From an uncultured Bacteroidota bacterium (GTDB lineage Bacteria > Bacteroidota > Bacteroidia > 2-12-FULL-35-15), in the NCBI GenBank assembly GCA_903911435.1, contig CAIWDF010000149.1, positions 1-60,027 of the forward strand: a stretch of DNA of 60,027 nucleotides, written 5' to 3'. The position numbers and the translations under genes were made by a program. Each line of letters begins with the position of its first letter. The first letter of the stretch is position 1. The notes under the pieces were generated by a model. That model worked only from the letters and a program-made list of their open reading frames with translations. It did no database searches and had not been told where the DNA came from. Below are positions 45,901 to 55,000 of the stretch, one piece after another.

Positions 45901-46786
45901 TATAGCTTTGTACACCGGTGCAACCATTCACATCGGTAGCAGTAATATCAAAAGCATAATTTCCTATGGCAGTAGGTATACCTGAAAGCACACCAACTGT
46001 TGAAACACTCATGCCACTTGGTAAAGAACCGCTAGTGATATCATAATGAACCACTCCTTGCCCACCAGTTTGCGAAAGATTCTGCGAATATGAAGTTCCA
46101 ACTCCTGCAACTGACAAGCTTGCTGGGCTTAAAGTAATAGGAACACAAACAGTAGTGTAAACAAAATTATCAATTCCAATATAATCAGCGTTAATGCCAT
46201 TCGAGCCTCCATTGGTTACAAAGTATCTAAAAGCAATTCGTCCAGTGGTTGGGGCCGATAAACCACTTATGGTCACCGTATATTGAGTCCAAGATGTAGG
46301 ATAAATACCAGTAGTTAAAGTTGGATTAATATCAAGTAACAAATTTGTGAAATCACCAACAGCAGTATCAATGCCCAAATTGCCAACATTCACACTATTT
46401 CCACTTGTGCTCAGTCTCACTTGCAAGCGATCCGCGCTTGTATCAATACTAAGTTTCCGAGTGTAAAAAGTGATAACATCCCCATTTCTAAAGGTGATTA
46501 CAGGAGATACCAACCAATTACTGATGTTATTCGTATCAGGAGCATTGTTAGCATCAGCTGCAATGTACGAATTAGAGGCCCCGTTAAATGCAGTGAACAC
46601 GGTCGAATCCCCTTGAAACCAATTTGTAGTCCCAACAACTGTACTGTTGTTTTGAGTAAACCAGCCACTTGTCGACAAGGTGGTGATGTCATCAAAATTC
46701 TCCGTAAACGTTTGTGCAGAGGATTGAGTAATGAATGCAGTAAATGCAAACGTAACTAATAAATGAAGTGTAATTTTAAGTCTCAT
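42986..46786 (-). CDS. Large T9SS-secreted adhesin with choice-of-anchor J and Ig-like repeats
   Basis: 1266 residues. Signal peptide ends near FITQSSAQ. Residues ~26-215 are a choice-of-anchor J-type jelly roll (FTENFDDITTLSTSGW, NNISNWLVSPVITF). A putative Ig/cadherin-like He_PIG domain follows (LSPASLSVAGVGTSYSQNLS, GSLPSGMSVSTVGVLSG). Then a jelly-roll-like unit, five or six PKD/Ig-like repeats with GADTYVWDNGV and SCNAS steps, and four ~51-residue repeats (CAGGSITVGTSTYSISGTYT, GCDSVVTT) shared with the neighbouring giant adhesin. The C-terminal sorting domain has LYPNPATNDFMLTV, KGIYFVRLNNG and KKLVIQ. The last ~600 residues are clearly paralogous to those of the convergent gene at 35204-41971, so one arose by duplication of the other. 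Confidence 0.92.
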   Translation of the reverse strand: MRLKITLHLLVTFAFTAFITQSSAQTFTENFDDITTLSTSGWFTQNNSTVVGTTNWFQGDSTVFTAFNGASNSYIAADANNAPDTNNISNWLVSPVITFRNGDVITFYTRKLSIDTSADRLQVRLSTSGNSVNVGNLGIDTAVGDFTNLLLDINPTLTTGIYPTSWTQYTVTISGLSAPTTGRIAFRYFVTNGGSNGINADYIGIDNFVYTTVCVPITLSPASLSVAGVGTSYSQNLSQTGGQGVVHYDITSGSLPSGMSVSTVGVLSGIPTAIGNYAFDITATDVNGCTGVQSYTLDVSCAANPIMLSVSVIPTSICSGQSVLMSASVVPVIQNNFVGIYDPTDWTIFDGNGGGVNITYAPASIAITSGDDDQSGPTYFRRGVISTLSITTITFNWNYSTPDAAPYDYPRYVINGIATILPGYNLNGGLVQSGTASVTVPAGATFALEMYTVDGTYGGATTIFSNFTGTDDSGTINWFNTSTGGTSFLTSPASVGATYVPTTLGTNDFYAEATNVFGCVSSPRSPISIVVNGTPSLSVSASATSLCAGDALTLNSTSSATTTWNNGVTDGVSFDPAVGTITYIATATAGNGCVNTDTVIVSVHEIPVVIANASATTLCEGNNLTLSGSGADTYVWDNGVIDANSFVPSVGTVMYTVTGTTSYGCSATASNSVTVNPVPTVTCNASASSICIGQSVMVYGNGADTYAWDNDIVDSVSFEPAVGTFTYNVIGTASNGCTNTASVSVTINALPTITANASSALLCAGELLTLNGNGGLTYFWDSTITDGVAFSTTAGTHDYIVIGTDANGCVNRDTTRVIVNPTFTTDLFYTVCPGGSVTVGSSTYSITGVYADVYPAITGCDSTVMTHLTVNTPITYNYTVTTCAGGSITVGTSTYSISGTYTDTLQAANGCDSVVTTILTIVNSITGTQTLTLCHGQLIHVGNNVYDSTGVYIDVISSAYAGCDSTVTTNLTVLPQNLNYNAFTICAGDSIVLGSQTYTTSGFYTTFYTAASGCDSIVTTTLTVNPMPVVTVTSPSGCTGSTFTITASGANTYTWSAGATAAGGSIATANPSVTTSFTVTGTSLGCSDTAVSTVTVHAQPTVTLAAFNPSTICAQTAAFALTGGLPAGGTYSGVSVVDSTFTPSVNQLGNNFVTYTYSSFGCIGAASQTIVVYNCLGVDEYSFENSVSLYPNPATNDFMLTVLNAKFSSLFITIVDVEGRLVFSSNEKTTSSEFSKQIDVEDIAKGIYFVRLNNGEEVITKKLVIQ

Positions 46787-47010
46787 CTTAATTGTTTTTT
46801 AGTGATAAATGAATGTACAAATTTAGTTGGAAGAGCGTTCCATTCTACTGATGTTCATCATATCTGCGTTAATGCAGGTTTTTAATCAATTCATTAAGCT
46901 TATGCAAATGTAGCAAAATGTTTCTTTAGCAAGAAAAGTGAAGGAGAAATGTTGTCAAAGTGATTTGTATTCAGCATTGTTAATAGTAGACACCTTGCCG
47001 GTTTTATTTA

Positions 47011-47046
47011 GAATTATTCTTAATTGAATAGAATTATTCTTAATTT
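47011..47046 (+). promoter_or_regulatory. Tandem palindromic operator candidate upstream of sufS
   Basis: AGAATTATTCTTAATT occurs at 47011 and again at 47031, a 20-bp step. Each core AGAAT-T-ATTCT is a perfect odd palindrome. The second ends only 15 bp from the sufS ATG at 47061. A dimeric regulator (Fur- or Rrf2-type) could bind in tandem; its identity is unknown. Confidence 0.5.
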
Positions 47047-47060
47047 TACGCTTTCAAAAA

Positions 47061-48308
47061 ATGACTGCACCCGGAGCAACACTAAAATCAAGTCTTGATA
47101 TTAAAAAAATACGAGAAGATTTCCCGATACTTTCAAGTGAGGTAAATGGTAAGCCGCTAATCTATTTTGATAGTGCATCAACAGCACAGAAGCCCAAAGT
47201 AGTTATCGATTCAGTATCCAATTTTTATAAGTATCAAAACGCCAACGTTCATAGGGGTGTACATACGCTTAGTCAAGAAATCACAGTTGCCTACGAAAAA
47301 GCCCGAGTGACCATACAGCATCATCTTAATGCGGCACATCCTCATGAAATCATTTTTACGAAAGGTGCCACGGAGTCAATCAATTTGGTGGCGCACTCGT
47401 TTGGGAAAAAATACATTCAGGAAGGAGATGAAATAATAATTTCCGAAATGGAGCATCATTCCAACATCCTTCCTTGGCAACAAGTTTGTGAGGAGAAAGG
47501 AGCGATTCTGAAAGTTATTCCGATGAATGAAGCAGGTGAGTTGATGTTGGACGAATTCGAAAAATTATTATCACCTAAAACAAAAATTGTCGCTGTTAAT
47601 CATATTTCAAATACTCTTGGAACGATTAATCCAATCAAGGCAATTATTGAGTTAGCACATCGCAATCATACACCAATTCTTATTGATGGAGCCCAAGCGG
47701 TTTCACATACATTGGTTGACGTACAAAGCTTAGATGCTGATTTTTACTGCTTCAGTGGACATAAGTTGTTCGGACCAACAGGAGTTGGGGTTTTGTATGG
47801 TAAGGAAAAATACTTGAATGAAATGCCTCCTTATCAAGTAGGGGGAGGAACCATCAAGACAGTGACATTTAAAAAAACTGAATATGCTGATTTGCCTTTG
47901 AAGTTCGAAGCAGGAACTCCTCACATAGCTGGTGGAATTGGTCTGGCAGAAGCTATTAAGTATGTCAACCTTTTAGGACTTGAAAATATCGCTGCTTACG
48001 AGAATAGTTTATTGGAGTATGCAACCATTGAATTAAACAAAATTGAAGAGTTGAGGATTATTGGAAATGCGAAAAACAAGACCTCTGTTATTTCATTTGT
48101 TGTAGAAGGTTTACATCCGTTTGATATTGGCACTATCTTGGATCAATTAGGTATAGCTGTTCGTACAGGACATCATTGCACTCAACCAATTATGCAACAT
48201 TATGGAATACAAGGAACGGTAAGGGTTTCATTCGCATTTTATAATACCAAGGATGAAATTGATACATTTATTAAAGGCCTCGAAAGAGCTATAAAGATGC
48301 TGAAGTAA
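47061..48308 (+). CDS. sufS: Cysteine desulfurase SufS
   Basis: 415 residues, PLP-dependent class V aminotransferase fold, SufS subtype. It mobilises sulfur from cysteine for Fe-S cluster assembly. Visible: the start KKIREDFPILSSEVNGKPLIYFDSAST, the PLP-site stretch LIDGAQAVSHTLVDVQSLDAD, the internal-aldimine lysine in FYCFSGHKLFGPTGVGVLYG, and the active-site Cys in VRTGHHCTQPIMQHYG. sufE follows after 1 bp. The usual sufBCD partners do not precede it: the upstream neighbour is the adhesin on the other strand. Confidence 0.96.
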   Translation: MTAPGATLKSSLDIKKIREDFPILSSEVNGKPLIYFDSASTAQKPKVVIDSVSNFYKYQNANVHRGVHTLSQEITVAYEKARVTIQHHLNAAHPHEIIFTKGATESINLVAHSFGKKYIQEGDEIIISEMEHHSNILPWQQVCEEKGAILKVIPMNEAGELMLDEFEKLLSPKTKIVAVNHISNTLGTINPIKAIIELAHRNHTPILIDGAQAVSHTLVDVQSLDADFYCFSGHKLFGPTGVGVLYGKEKYLNEMPPYQVGGGTIKTVTFKKTEYADLPLKFEAGTPHIAGGIGLAEAIKYVNLLGLENIAAYENSLLEYATIELNKIEELRIIGNAKNKTSVISFVVEGLHPFDIGTILDQLGIAVRTGHHCTQPIMQHYGIQGTVRVSFAFYNTKDEIDTFIKGLERAIKMLK

Positions 48309-48309
48309 G

Positions 48310-48732
48310 ATGAGTATTGAAGAAAAGGAGAATGAGATTATTGAGGAATTCGCAATGTTTGATGATTGGGCAGATAAGTATGAATACCTCATCGATCTAG
48401 GGAAGTCATTACCTAAACTCGATGATAATAACAAAACGGATGATAAACTCATTAAGGGTTGTCAAAGTAAGGTATGGATGCACTCAGAGCTAATAGACGG
48501 TAAAGTGATTTACACTGCGGATAGTGATGCTATCATCACGAAAGGAATGGTTGCGTTAATGGTTAGAGTCCTATCAAATCAAAGTCCAGATGAAGTGATA
48601 GATTCAAAGCTAGATTTTGTAGAAAAGATAGGATTAACGAAACATCTTTCTCCTACTCGCAGCAATGGGTTACTTAGTATGATAAAACAAATGAAACTAG
48701 ATGCACTAGCATACAAACAGCTTAAATCCTAA
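48310..48732 (+). CDS. sufE: Sulfur acceptor protein SufE
   Basis: 140 residues. SufE takes persulfide sulfur from SufS and stimulates it. The acceptor Cys lies in IKGCQSKVWM, the family motif, and the later LMVRVLSNQSPDEV and RSNGLLSMIKQM are typical. Start ATG 48310 is directly after the sufS stop, so the two are co-translated. Confidence 0.95.
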   Translation: MSIEEKENEIIEEFAMFDDWADKYEYLIDLGKSLPKLDDNNKTDDKLIKGCQSKVWMHSELIDGKVIYTADSDAIITKGMVALMVRVLSNQSPDEVIDSKLDFVEKIGLTKHLSPTRSNGLLSMIKQMKLDALAYKQLKS

Positions 48733-48791
48733 CTAATTTGGATTTCTAAAAGAACAAATTGAATCGAAAAGAAAATTGAATACAAAAGAAA

Positions 48792-49121
48792 ATGTCAGCA
48801 ATTATAGATACAAATAATACAGAACTTACTCAACGAGTAATTGATACCATAAAGACCTGTTATGACCCTGAAATCCCGGTGGACATATGGGAATTAGGTT
48901 TAATTTACGAAATCAAGATAGATGACGAATGCAACCTAAATGTAAAAATGACATTGACCTCTCCCTCATGTCCAGTTGCTGAAACACTTCCTCCTGAAGT
49001 AGAGCAAAAATTACGTGAAGTTGTTGGAATAGCCTCTGCGAAAATTGAGCTAACCTTCGAACCGCCATGGGAAAAACATATGATGAGTGAAGTAGCGCAA
49101 CTAGAATTAGGTTTCATGTAA
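48792..49121 (+). CDS. SUF-associated DUF59 (MIP18/SufT-like) protein
   Basis: 109 residues. The DUF59 fold is recognised by CYDPEIPVDIWELGLIYEI and the reactive Cys in MTLTSPSCPVAETLP; VGIASAKIELTFEPPWEKHMMSE matches the SUF-type subgroup. Members help insert or mature Fe-S clusters. Position after sufSE is the standard Bacteroidota order. The next gene follows after 2 bp. Confidence 0.92.
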   Translation: MSAIIDTNNTELTQRVIDTIKTCYDPEIPVDIWELGLIYEIKIDDECNLNVKMTLTSPSCPVAETLPPEVEQKLREVVGIASAKIELTFEPPWEKHMMSEVAQLELGFM

Positions 49122-49123
49122 AA

Positions 49124-49639
49124 ATGGAAAAGGAATTAATAAACAAAGTACAAGAAAGCGGTATTGTAACCATTGATTTGGAAGAGTTTTATTCCGATGG
49201 AGAAAGAACACTTCTTGACATTAAAGATGTTCTTTTTCAGGGTCAGATACTTCGTGAGAAGGACTTTAGAGAGTTTATAAAAAATGAGGATTGGAGAAAG
49301 TACCTTAATAAATATGTAGCTGTTAACTGTTCGGCAGATGCTATTGTTCCAACATGGGCCTTTATGCTATTAGCTGTTCATCTCGAACCTATAGCGAAGA
49401 AAATCGTTTTTGGTAATTTAGAGGCCTTAGAAACTGCTTTATACCTCGAGCGATTGCAAAAAATAGTACCAGAACATTTTAAGGATTCTAGGATAGTAAT
49501 AAAGGGATGCGGGAAATTACCTGTTCCTAAATCGGCTTATGTCGAAATAACAAGAATCCTAAGACCTTTTGCAAAAAGTATAATGTATGGAGAACCTTGT
49601 TCTACCGTGCCCTTGTATAAGAGAAAAGAAGAATCCTAA
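49124..49639 (+). CDS. DUF2480-family protein
   Basis: 171 residues, cytoplasmic. The family is largely Bacteroidota-specific and encoded with suf genes. Recognisable parts are the start NKVQESGIVTIDLEEF, RKYLNKYVAVNCSADAIVPTWAFMLL, and the end KGCGKLPVPKSAYVEITRIL...PCSTVPLYKRK. Conserved Cys residues in NCSAD, KGCGK and EPCST could touch an Fe-S cluster, but no function is established. It is last in the sufS-sufE-DUF59-DUF2480 unit. Confidence 0.88.
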   Translation: MEKELINKVQESGIVTIDLEEFYSDGERTLLDIKDVLFQGQILREKDFREFIKNEDWRKYLNKYVAVNCSADAIVPTWAFMLLAVHLEPIAKKIVFGNLEALETALYLERLQKIVPEHFKDSRIVIKGCGKLPVPKSAYVEITRILRPFAKSIMYGEPCSTVPLYKRKEES

Positions 49640-49646
49640 GAATTTT

Positions 49647-50039
49647 CTATTTTCGTACTTTAGCTCCACTTCCGCTACCGTGAGTTTTCCAATAAGGATC
49701 GTGAGTAGAGTGCTTTACGTTGTTATTTAAGTGTCTTCTTCTGATTAGCTCATCTTGCTCAATCTTACGTTTCTTAGCCACATTTGTACTGAACCAAGCT
49801 ATTCCAAGTACAAGTATAAAACCTAGTGCCATGAAAATATAATTCATCTTTTCCTGACGGCTTATTTGATCTTTAGCAGCGCTTAGATTCTTATTAAGAT
49901 TGCCAATACTCGGCCCTCCGTCTTGTGCTGAAGCGTTGTAAGCAAAGAGAATAAGGAAGGAGATGAATAAGGCCATCTGCCGTATTATCCTAGTTCTAGT
50001 GGTTCTAGCTGTTGTTAAAATTGTGTTTCTCATAATCAT
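49647..50039 (-). CDS. Small exported membrane protein, function unknown
   Basis: 130 residues. The most likely product begins at MALFISFLILFAYNASAQ (an internal Met near residue 22), a signal peptide, with the 21 residues before it being Arg/Thr-rich and possibly untranslated. A short coiled region then leads to a membrane helix (about 66-86, MNYIFMALGFILVLGIAWFS) and a basic C-terminus KVAKKRKIEQDELIRRRHLN-like. Nothing connects it to a known family. Convergent with DUF2480, divergent from rimP. Confidence 0.6.
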   Translation of the reverse strand: MIMRNTILTTARTTRTRIIRQMALFISFLILFAYNASAQDGGPSIGNLNKNLSAAKDQISRQEKMNYIFMALGFILVLGIAWFSTNVAKKRKIEQDELIRRRHLNNNVKHSTHDPYWKTHGSGSGAKVRK

Positions 50040-50189
50040 TAAATTATATATATATTAGTACTAACATGTTGTCAAGTAATCGGGCACAAAAGTATCAAAA
50101 TTGTCGATTAAAAAAACTTTCTTAACAACTTAGATGCAAATTATTTTTAAAAGGTTGCATGAGGGGTCATTTTTTTTAAAAAAGATAAA

Positions 50190-50221
50190 TTTGGATTGTA
50201 TTGTTATTTGACGTACTTTTG
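50190..50221 (+). promoter_or_regulatory. Promoter of the rimP-nusA-infB operon
   Basis: TTTG at 50190-50193, a 20-bp gap, then TACTTTTG at 50214-50221, a close match to the Bacteroidota consensus. The ATG of rimP is 68 bp further, leaving room for the leader hairpin. Confidence 0.75.
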
Positions 50222-50242
50222 TATCCGTATTTAAAGAAGAAG

Positions 50243-50275
50243 GAAAGAGGGGGCTATTGTCCCCTCTTTCTTTTC
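50243..50275 (+). promoter_or_regulatory. Leader hairpin (attenuator-like) before rimP
   Basis: Perfect 10-bp stem GAAAGAGGGG/CCCCTCTTTC (50243-50270) with an 8-base loop, followed by TTTT. It lies between the promoter and the rimP start. Neither neighbouring transcript ends here (genes on both sides diverge), so it is best explained as part of the leader. Confidence 0.65.
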
Positions 50276-50288
50276 CATTAATAATTAA

Positions 50289-50744
50289 ATGATTACGACA
50301 GATAAAGTATATGAATTGGCTTCTGAAAAGATAAAGGAAGGAGACAATTTTATTGTTGAAATAAGCGTTAAGAAAGGGAATAAAATCACTGTTTTAATCG
50401 ATAATGATAAGGCTATTACCATCAACGATTGTGTTGAAATGAGTAAGTTTCTTGAATTAAAGCTGGATAGGGAAGCGGAGGATTTTGAACTTAGTGTTAT
50501 GTCAGCAGGGCTTACAGAACCATTCAAAGTTGCTCGCCAATATCAAAAGAACATTGGAAGGCAAGTAGAGGTGATAACCAAAGAAGGGCAAAAGTTTGTT
50601 GGTAAGCTCCTTTCAGTAATAGAAGATTGTATAACCATCGAAACAGTTAACAAAGAAAAAAAACAATCAAAAAGTGTAAGAATAGAAAATATCAATTTAA
50701 AATTAAATCAAATAAAAGAAACAAAACGAGTAATATCATTTTAA
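50289..50744 (+). CDS. rimP: Ribosome maturation factor RimP
   Basis: 151 residues. RimP helps assemble the 30S subunit. Family features: VEISVKKGNKITVLIDNDKAITINDCVEMSKFLE, the ELSVMSAGLTEPFKVARQY block (usual EVSSPGxxRPL region) and the C-terminal SH3-like VEVITKEGQKFVGKLL...TIETV. Gene order rimP-nusA-infB is widely conserved. nusA follows after 12 bp. Confidence 0.94.
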   Translation: MITTDKVYELASEKIKEGDNFIVEISVKKGNKITVLIDNDKAITINDCVEMSKFLELKLDREAEDFELSVMSAGLTEPFKVARQYQKNIGRQVEVITKEGQKFVGKLLSVIEDCITIETVNKEKKQSKSVRIENINLKLNQIKETKRVISF

Positions 50745-50756
50745 AAAGAACAAATA

Positions 50757-52007
50757 ATGGAAAATATTAATCTAATCGAGTCTTTCTCGGAATTTAAAGA
50801 AGTAAAAAACATTGATCGCCCAACATTAATGAGCATTATTGAAGATGTATTCAAAAGCGCATTGATTAAGAAATATGGTTCGGATGACAACTTCGATATT
50901 ATTGTAAATCCAGATAGAGGAGATGTTGAAATTTGGCACAATCGTATCATTATGGATGACGAATTTGTTGATGACAGTTTTGATTATGATCCTGCAAAAC
51001 ACATTAGTTTAACTGACGCACATAAAATTGAAGCAGAGTTTGAGCTTGGAGAAGAAATCACTACTCCTGTTCGTTTGGATGATTTCGGAAGACGTGCCGT
51101 ACTTGCAGTTCGTCAGAATTTGGTTTCAAAAATATTAGAACTTGAAAAAGATAGCTTATTCAAAAAATACAAAGAACGAGTTGGGGATATCATGACTGGT
51201 GAGGTATATCAAGTTTGGAAAAAGGAACTTTTAGTTCTTGACGAAGAAGGAAACGAATTATTATTGCCTAAAACAGAACAAATTCCATCAGACTTTTTTA
51301 AGAAAGGTGATACAATTAAAGCCGTAATTCAACGTGTTGAAATGAAAAATAATAATCCTGTTATCATTCTTTCCCGCACCTCCCCTAAATTTCTTGAACG
51401 ATTGTTCGAGCTTGAAGTTCCAGAAGTTTTCGATGGTTTAATAACCATAAAGAAGATAGTTCGTGAGCCAGGAGAGAGGGCTAAAGTGGCTGTTGAGTCG
51501 TATGATGACAGAATTGACCCAGTAGGTGCCTGTGTAGGTATGAAGGGTTCTAGAATTCATGGCATTGTACGTGAACTTCGTAATGAGAATATTGATGTAA
51601 TTAATTTCACGAATAATGCACAACTTTTTATTACACGCTCATTAAGTCCAGCAAAAATCACATCAGTAAAAATCGATGACGAAACAAAACGCGCTGAAGT
51701 GTTTTTGAAGCCAGATCAAGTGTCGCTTGCAATTGGCAAAGGCGGTCATAATATTAAGCTTGCTGGTAAATTAACAGGATACGAAATAGACGTTTATCGT
51801 GATACCGATATTGATTCGGAAGATGTGGATTTGGAAGAATTTGCAGATGAAATAGAAGGTTGGATATTAGATGAATTAAAGAACATTGGATGCGATACAG
51901 CAAAAAGTGTTTTAGAGTTGTCGACAGAAGAGCTTGTAAAACGCACCGATTTAGAAGAGGTAACTGTAAATGAGGTAAAACAAATTTTACAATCAGAATT
52001 TGAGTAA
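50757..52007 (+). CDS. nusA: Transcription termination/antitermination factor NusA
   Basis: 416 residues. N-terminal RNA-polymerase-binding domain, S1 domain (VGDIMTGEVYQVWKKELLVLDEE), then two KH domains including DPVGACVGMKGSRIHGIVRELRNENIDVI and SLAIGKGGHNIKLAGKLTGY. No C-terminal acidic repeats of the E. coli type; an extra C-terminal helix-hairpin region (ADEIEGWILDELKNIGCDTAKSVLEL) is present. It pauses and terminates RNA polymerase, and could act on the leader hairpin at 50243-50270. Confidence 0.96.
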   Translation: MENINLIESFSEFKEVKNIDRPTLMSIIEDVFKSALIKKYGSDDNFDIIVNPDRGDVEIWHNRIIMDDEFVDDSFDYDPAKHISLTDAHKIEAEFELGEEITTPVRLDDFGRRAVLAVRQNLVSKILELEKDSLFKKYKERVGDIMTGEVYQVWKKELLVLDEEGNELLLPKTEQIPSDFFKKGDTIKAVIQRVEMKNNNPVIILSRTSPKFLERLFELEVPEVFDGLITIKKIVREPGERAKVAVESYDDRIDPVGACVGMKGSRIHGIVRELRNENIDVINFTNNAQLFITRSLSPAKITSVKIDDETKRAEVFLKPDQVSLAIGKGGHNIKLAGKLTGYEIDVYRDTDIDSEDVDLEEFADEIEGWILDELKNIGCDTAKSVLELSTEELVKRTDLEEVTVNEVKQILQSEFE

Positions 52008-52066
52008 AATCAAATGGAATAGAGATTAAATACAACTCAGATTAAAAAACAAAATCAATAGATTAT

Positions 52067-55000
52067 ATGTCAGAAAGCACTGTCCATAAATTAAATAAAG
52101 TAGCCAAGGATTGCAATGTTAGTTTGTCAACTATCGTAGACTTCCTTAAAGGTAAAGGTCATGCCGTTGAAAATAATCCAAATGCAAAAATAGCTCATGA
52201 GTTGTATAAACTTGTTGCAGAAGAGTATAAGTTAGAAATTGCTAAAGCACAAGAAGCAGCAAAGGTTACAAGTTCAACTCTTGCTTTTCATAAAGAGAGT
52301 GTTAGTATTGATGAAAACACTAAAAAGCCTGAACCTAAATTCAGAGAAGAAAAGGAGGATTTAATAATTAAAAATGTTCCAACAATTACATCTGCTGAAA
52401 AAGAAAAAATCGCTGAAAAAACTCCTAAAAAAGTTATAGAACAACCAGTTGTTGTTGAGCCAAAGGTTACAAAAGAAGAAAAGGAGAAAGAAAAAATAGA
52501 AGAGAAAAAGGAGAAGAAAGAGAACGAGGATGTTCAACCAAAAAATGAATCAGGAGTAAAATTTACTGTTGTAGACAAAATTGATTTAGATGCAATAAAT
52601 TCTAAAACAAAACCAGCAAAGAAGACTAAGAAGGAAAAAGAAGAAGAGCAAAAAGAAAAGACAGAAAAAGCTACTAAATCTGCTAAGGCCACTAAGGGCG
52701 AAAAACTATCAACTACGACCTCTGAAGGAACCAAAACAAAAGGAAAAAAGACGTCTACAGAAGAGGTAGATGTTCCATCGGAACAAGTAAAGAAAGAAGA
52801 GGCCAAAAGCACAGAACCAATTGAATCACAACTTGAGGCCCCAAAAATTGATCATTACGAGACCAAGATTGAGAAGTTGGAAGGTCCAAAAATAATGGGC
52901 AAGATTGAATTGCCTGTTAAGGAAGAACGAAAAAAACCTGTAGCTTCTTCTACTGCTTCTAATGCAAATGATAATAAGAAAAAGAGGAAAAGGATAAAGA
53001 AAGCATTTGGAGGCGGAACTCTTGGAGATAATTGGGAAAATAAAACAACTTCAGGTACCGAATCTCCTTCTGGAACAGGTAGTGGAGTAGGAAGACCAAT
53101 TAATTCCGCTGGAGCTCCAATAAATAACGCTCCAAGAAAACAATATCCTAATAATAATCCTCAGGCCCCACGTGGTAAATTCAGTAGGCCAGTTAAAGTG
53201 GAGTTGACTCCAGACCAAATTCAGCAACAAGTAAAAGATACACTTGCGAGATTGAGTGGTGCTGGTAAATCAAAAGCATCAAAACACAGAAAATCGAAGC
53301 GTGAAGCAATAAGCGAACGTATTCAAGAAGCTGCAGACTTAAATGAAGCAGAAAAGAAAATAATTAAAGTTACAGAATTCGTTTCTGCTAATCAGTTAGC
53401 TCAAATGATGAGTGTACCTGTTAATGAAATCATTTCGACTTGTATGAGTTTAGGAATGTTTGTTTCTATTAATCAGCGATTAGATGCTGAAACACTTGCT
53501 ATTGTGGCTGAGGAATTCGGTTACCAATTGGAATTTGTTAGTGTCGAAGTTCAAGAAGCAATAAAAGAAGAAGTTGACAAACCTGAAGATTTAATTAATC
53601 GTTCTCCAATTGTCACAGTAATGGGGCACGTGGATCATGGTAAAACATCCCTTTTGGATTACATTAGAAAGGCGAATGTGATTGCAGGTGAAGCTGGAGG
53701 GATCACTCAACATATTGGCGCATACAATGTAAAACTTGAAAATGGTAAGACGATTACTTTCCTTGATACCCCAGGACACGAAGCCTTTACAGCGATGCGT
53801 GCGCGTGGAGCTCAAGTGACCGACATTGCGATTATAGTTGTAGCGGCTGATGATAGTGTGATGCCACAAACTATAGAGGCGATTAATCATGCTCAAGCAG
53901 CAGGAGTGCCTATTGTTATTGCAATAAATAAAGTGGATAAGCCAGGAGCTAATCCTGATAAGATTCGCGAAGCATTGGCTCAAATGAATATATTGGTAGA
54001 AGAGTGGGGAGGTAAATTCCAATGTCAAGAGATTTCAGCAAAAAAAGGACAAGGGATAGAAAACTTGCTTGAGAAAGTATTACTTGAGGCAGAAATGTTG
54101 AATTTAAAGGCTAACCCAAACAAAAATGCAAAAGGAACCGTTATTGAATCCGAATTGGATAAAGGAAGAGGATACGTGAGTACGATATTAGTTGAATCAG
54201 GAACTTTACATGTTGGCGATATAGTGTTGGCAGGATGTTTTAGTGGAAAAGTGAAAGCATTGCACAATGAAAGAGGAACAACCGTAAAAGACGCTGGACC
54301 ATCAATGCCTGTGGAATTACTCGGTTTGAGTGGCGCACCACAAGCAGGAGATAAGTTTCATGTGATGGATGATGAGCGCGAAGCACGTGAAATAGCTGCG
54401 AAACGACTACAGCTGCAGCGTGAGCAAGGAATTCGTACTCATAAACATATTACGCTTGACGAGATTGGAAGAAGATTGGCAATTGGAGATTTCAAAGAAT
54501 TAAACGTAATTGTTAAAGGTGATGTGGATGGTTCTGTTGAAGCTTTAGCAGATTCATTACAGAAACTTTCGACAGAGAAAGTGCTTGTGAAAATAATTCA
54601 TAAGTCAGTTGGGGCAATCAGCGAATCCGATGTTTTGCTGGCCTCAGCATCAAATGCAATAGTTGTTGGTTTCCAAGTTCGACCATCAATCGGTGCGCGT
54701 AAAATAGCTGAGACAGAACAAATCGATATTCGCTTATATTCTATCATCTACGATGCGATAAATGAAATCAAAGCCGCAATGGAAGGAATGTTGGCACCTG
54801 AATTCGAGGAGAAAATTGTTTGTAATATCGAAATTCGTGAGGTGTTTAATATCACGAAAGTTGGTAATATCGCAGGATGTATGGTCCTTGACGGCAAGGT
54901 GAACAGAAATACTAAGGTGAGAATTATTAGAGATGGAATTGTAGTTCACTCTGGAGAACTTGGGTCATTGAAACGTTTTAAAGATGACGTAAAAGAAGTG

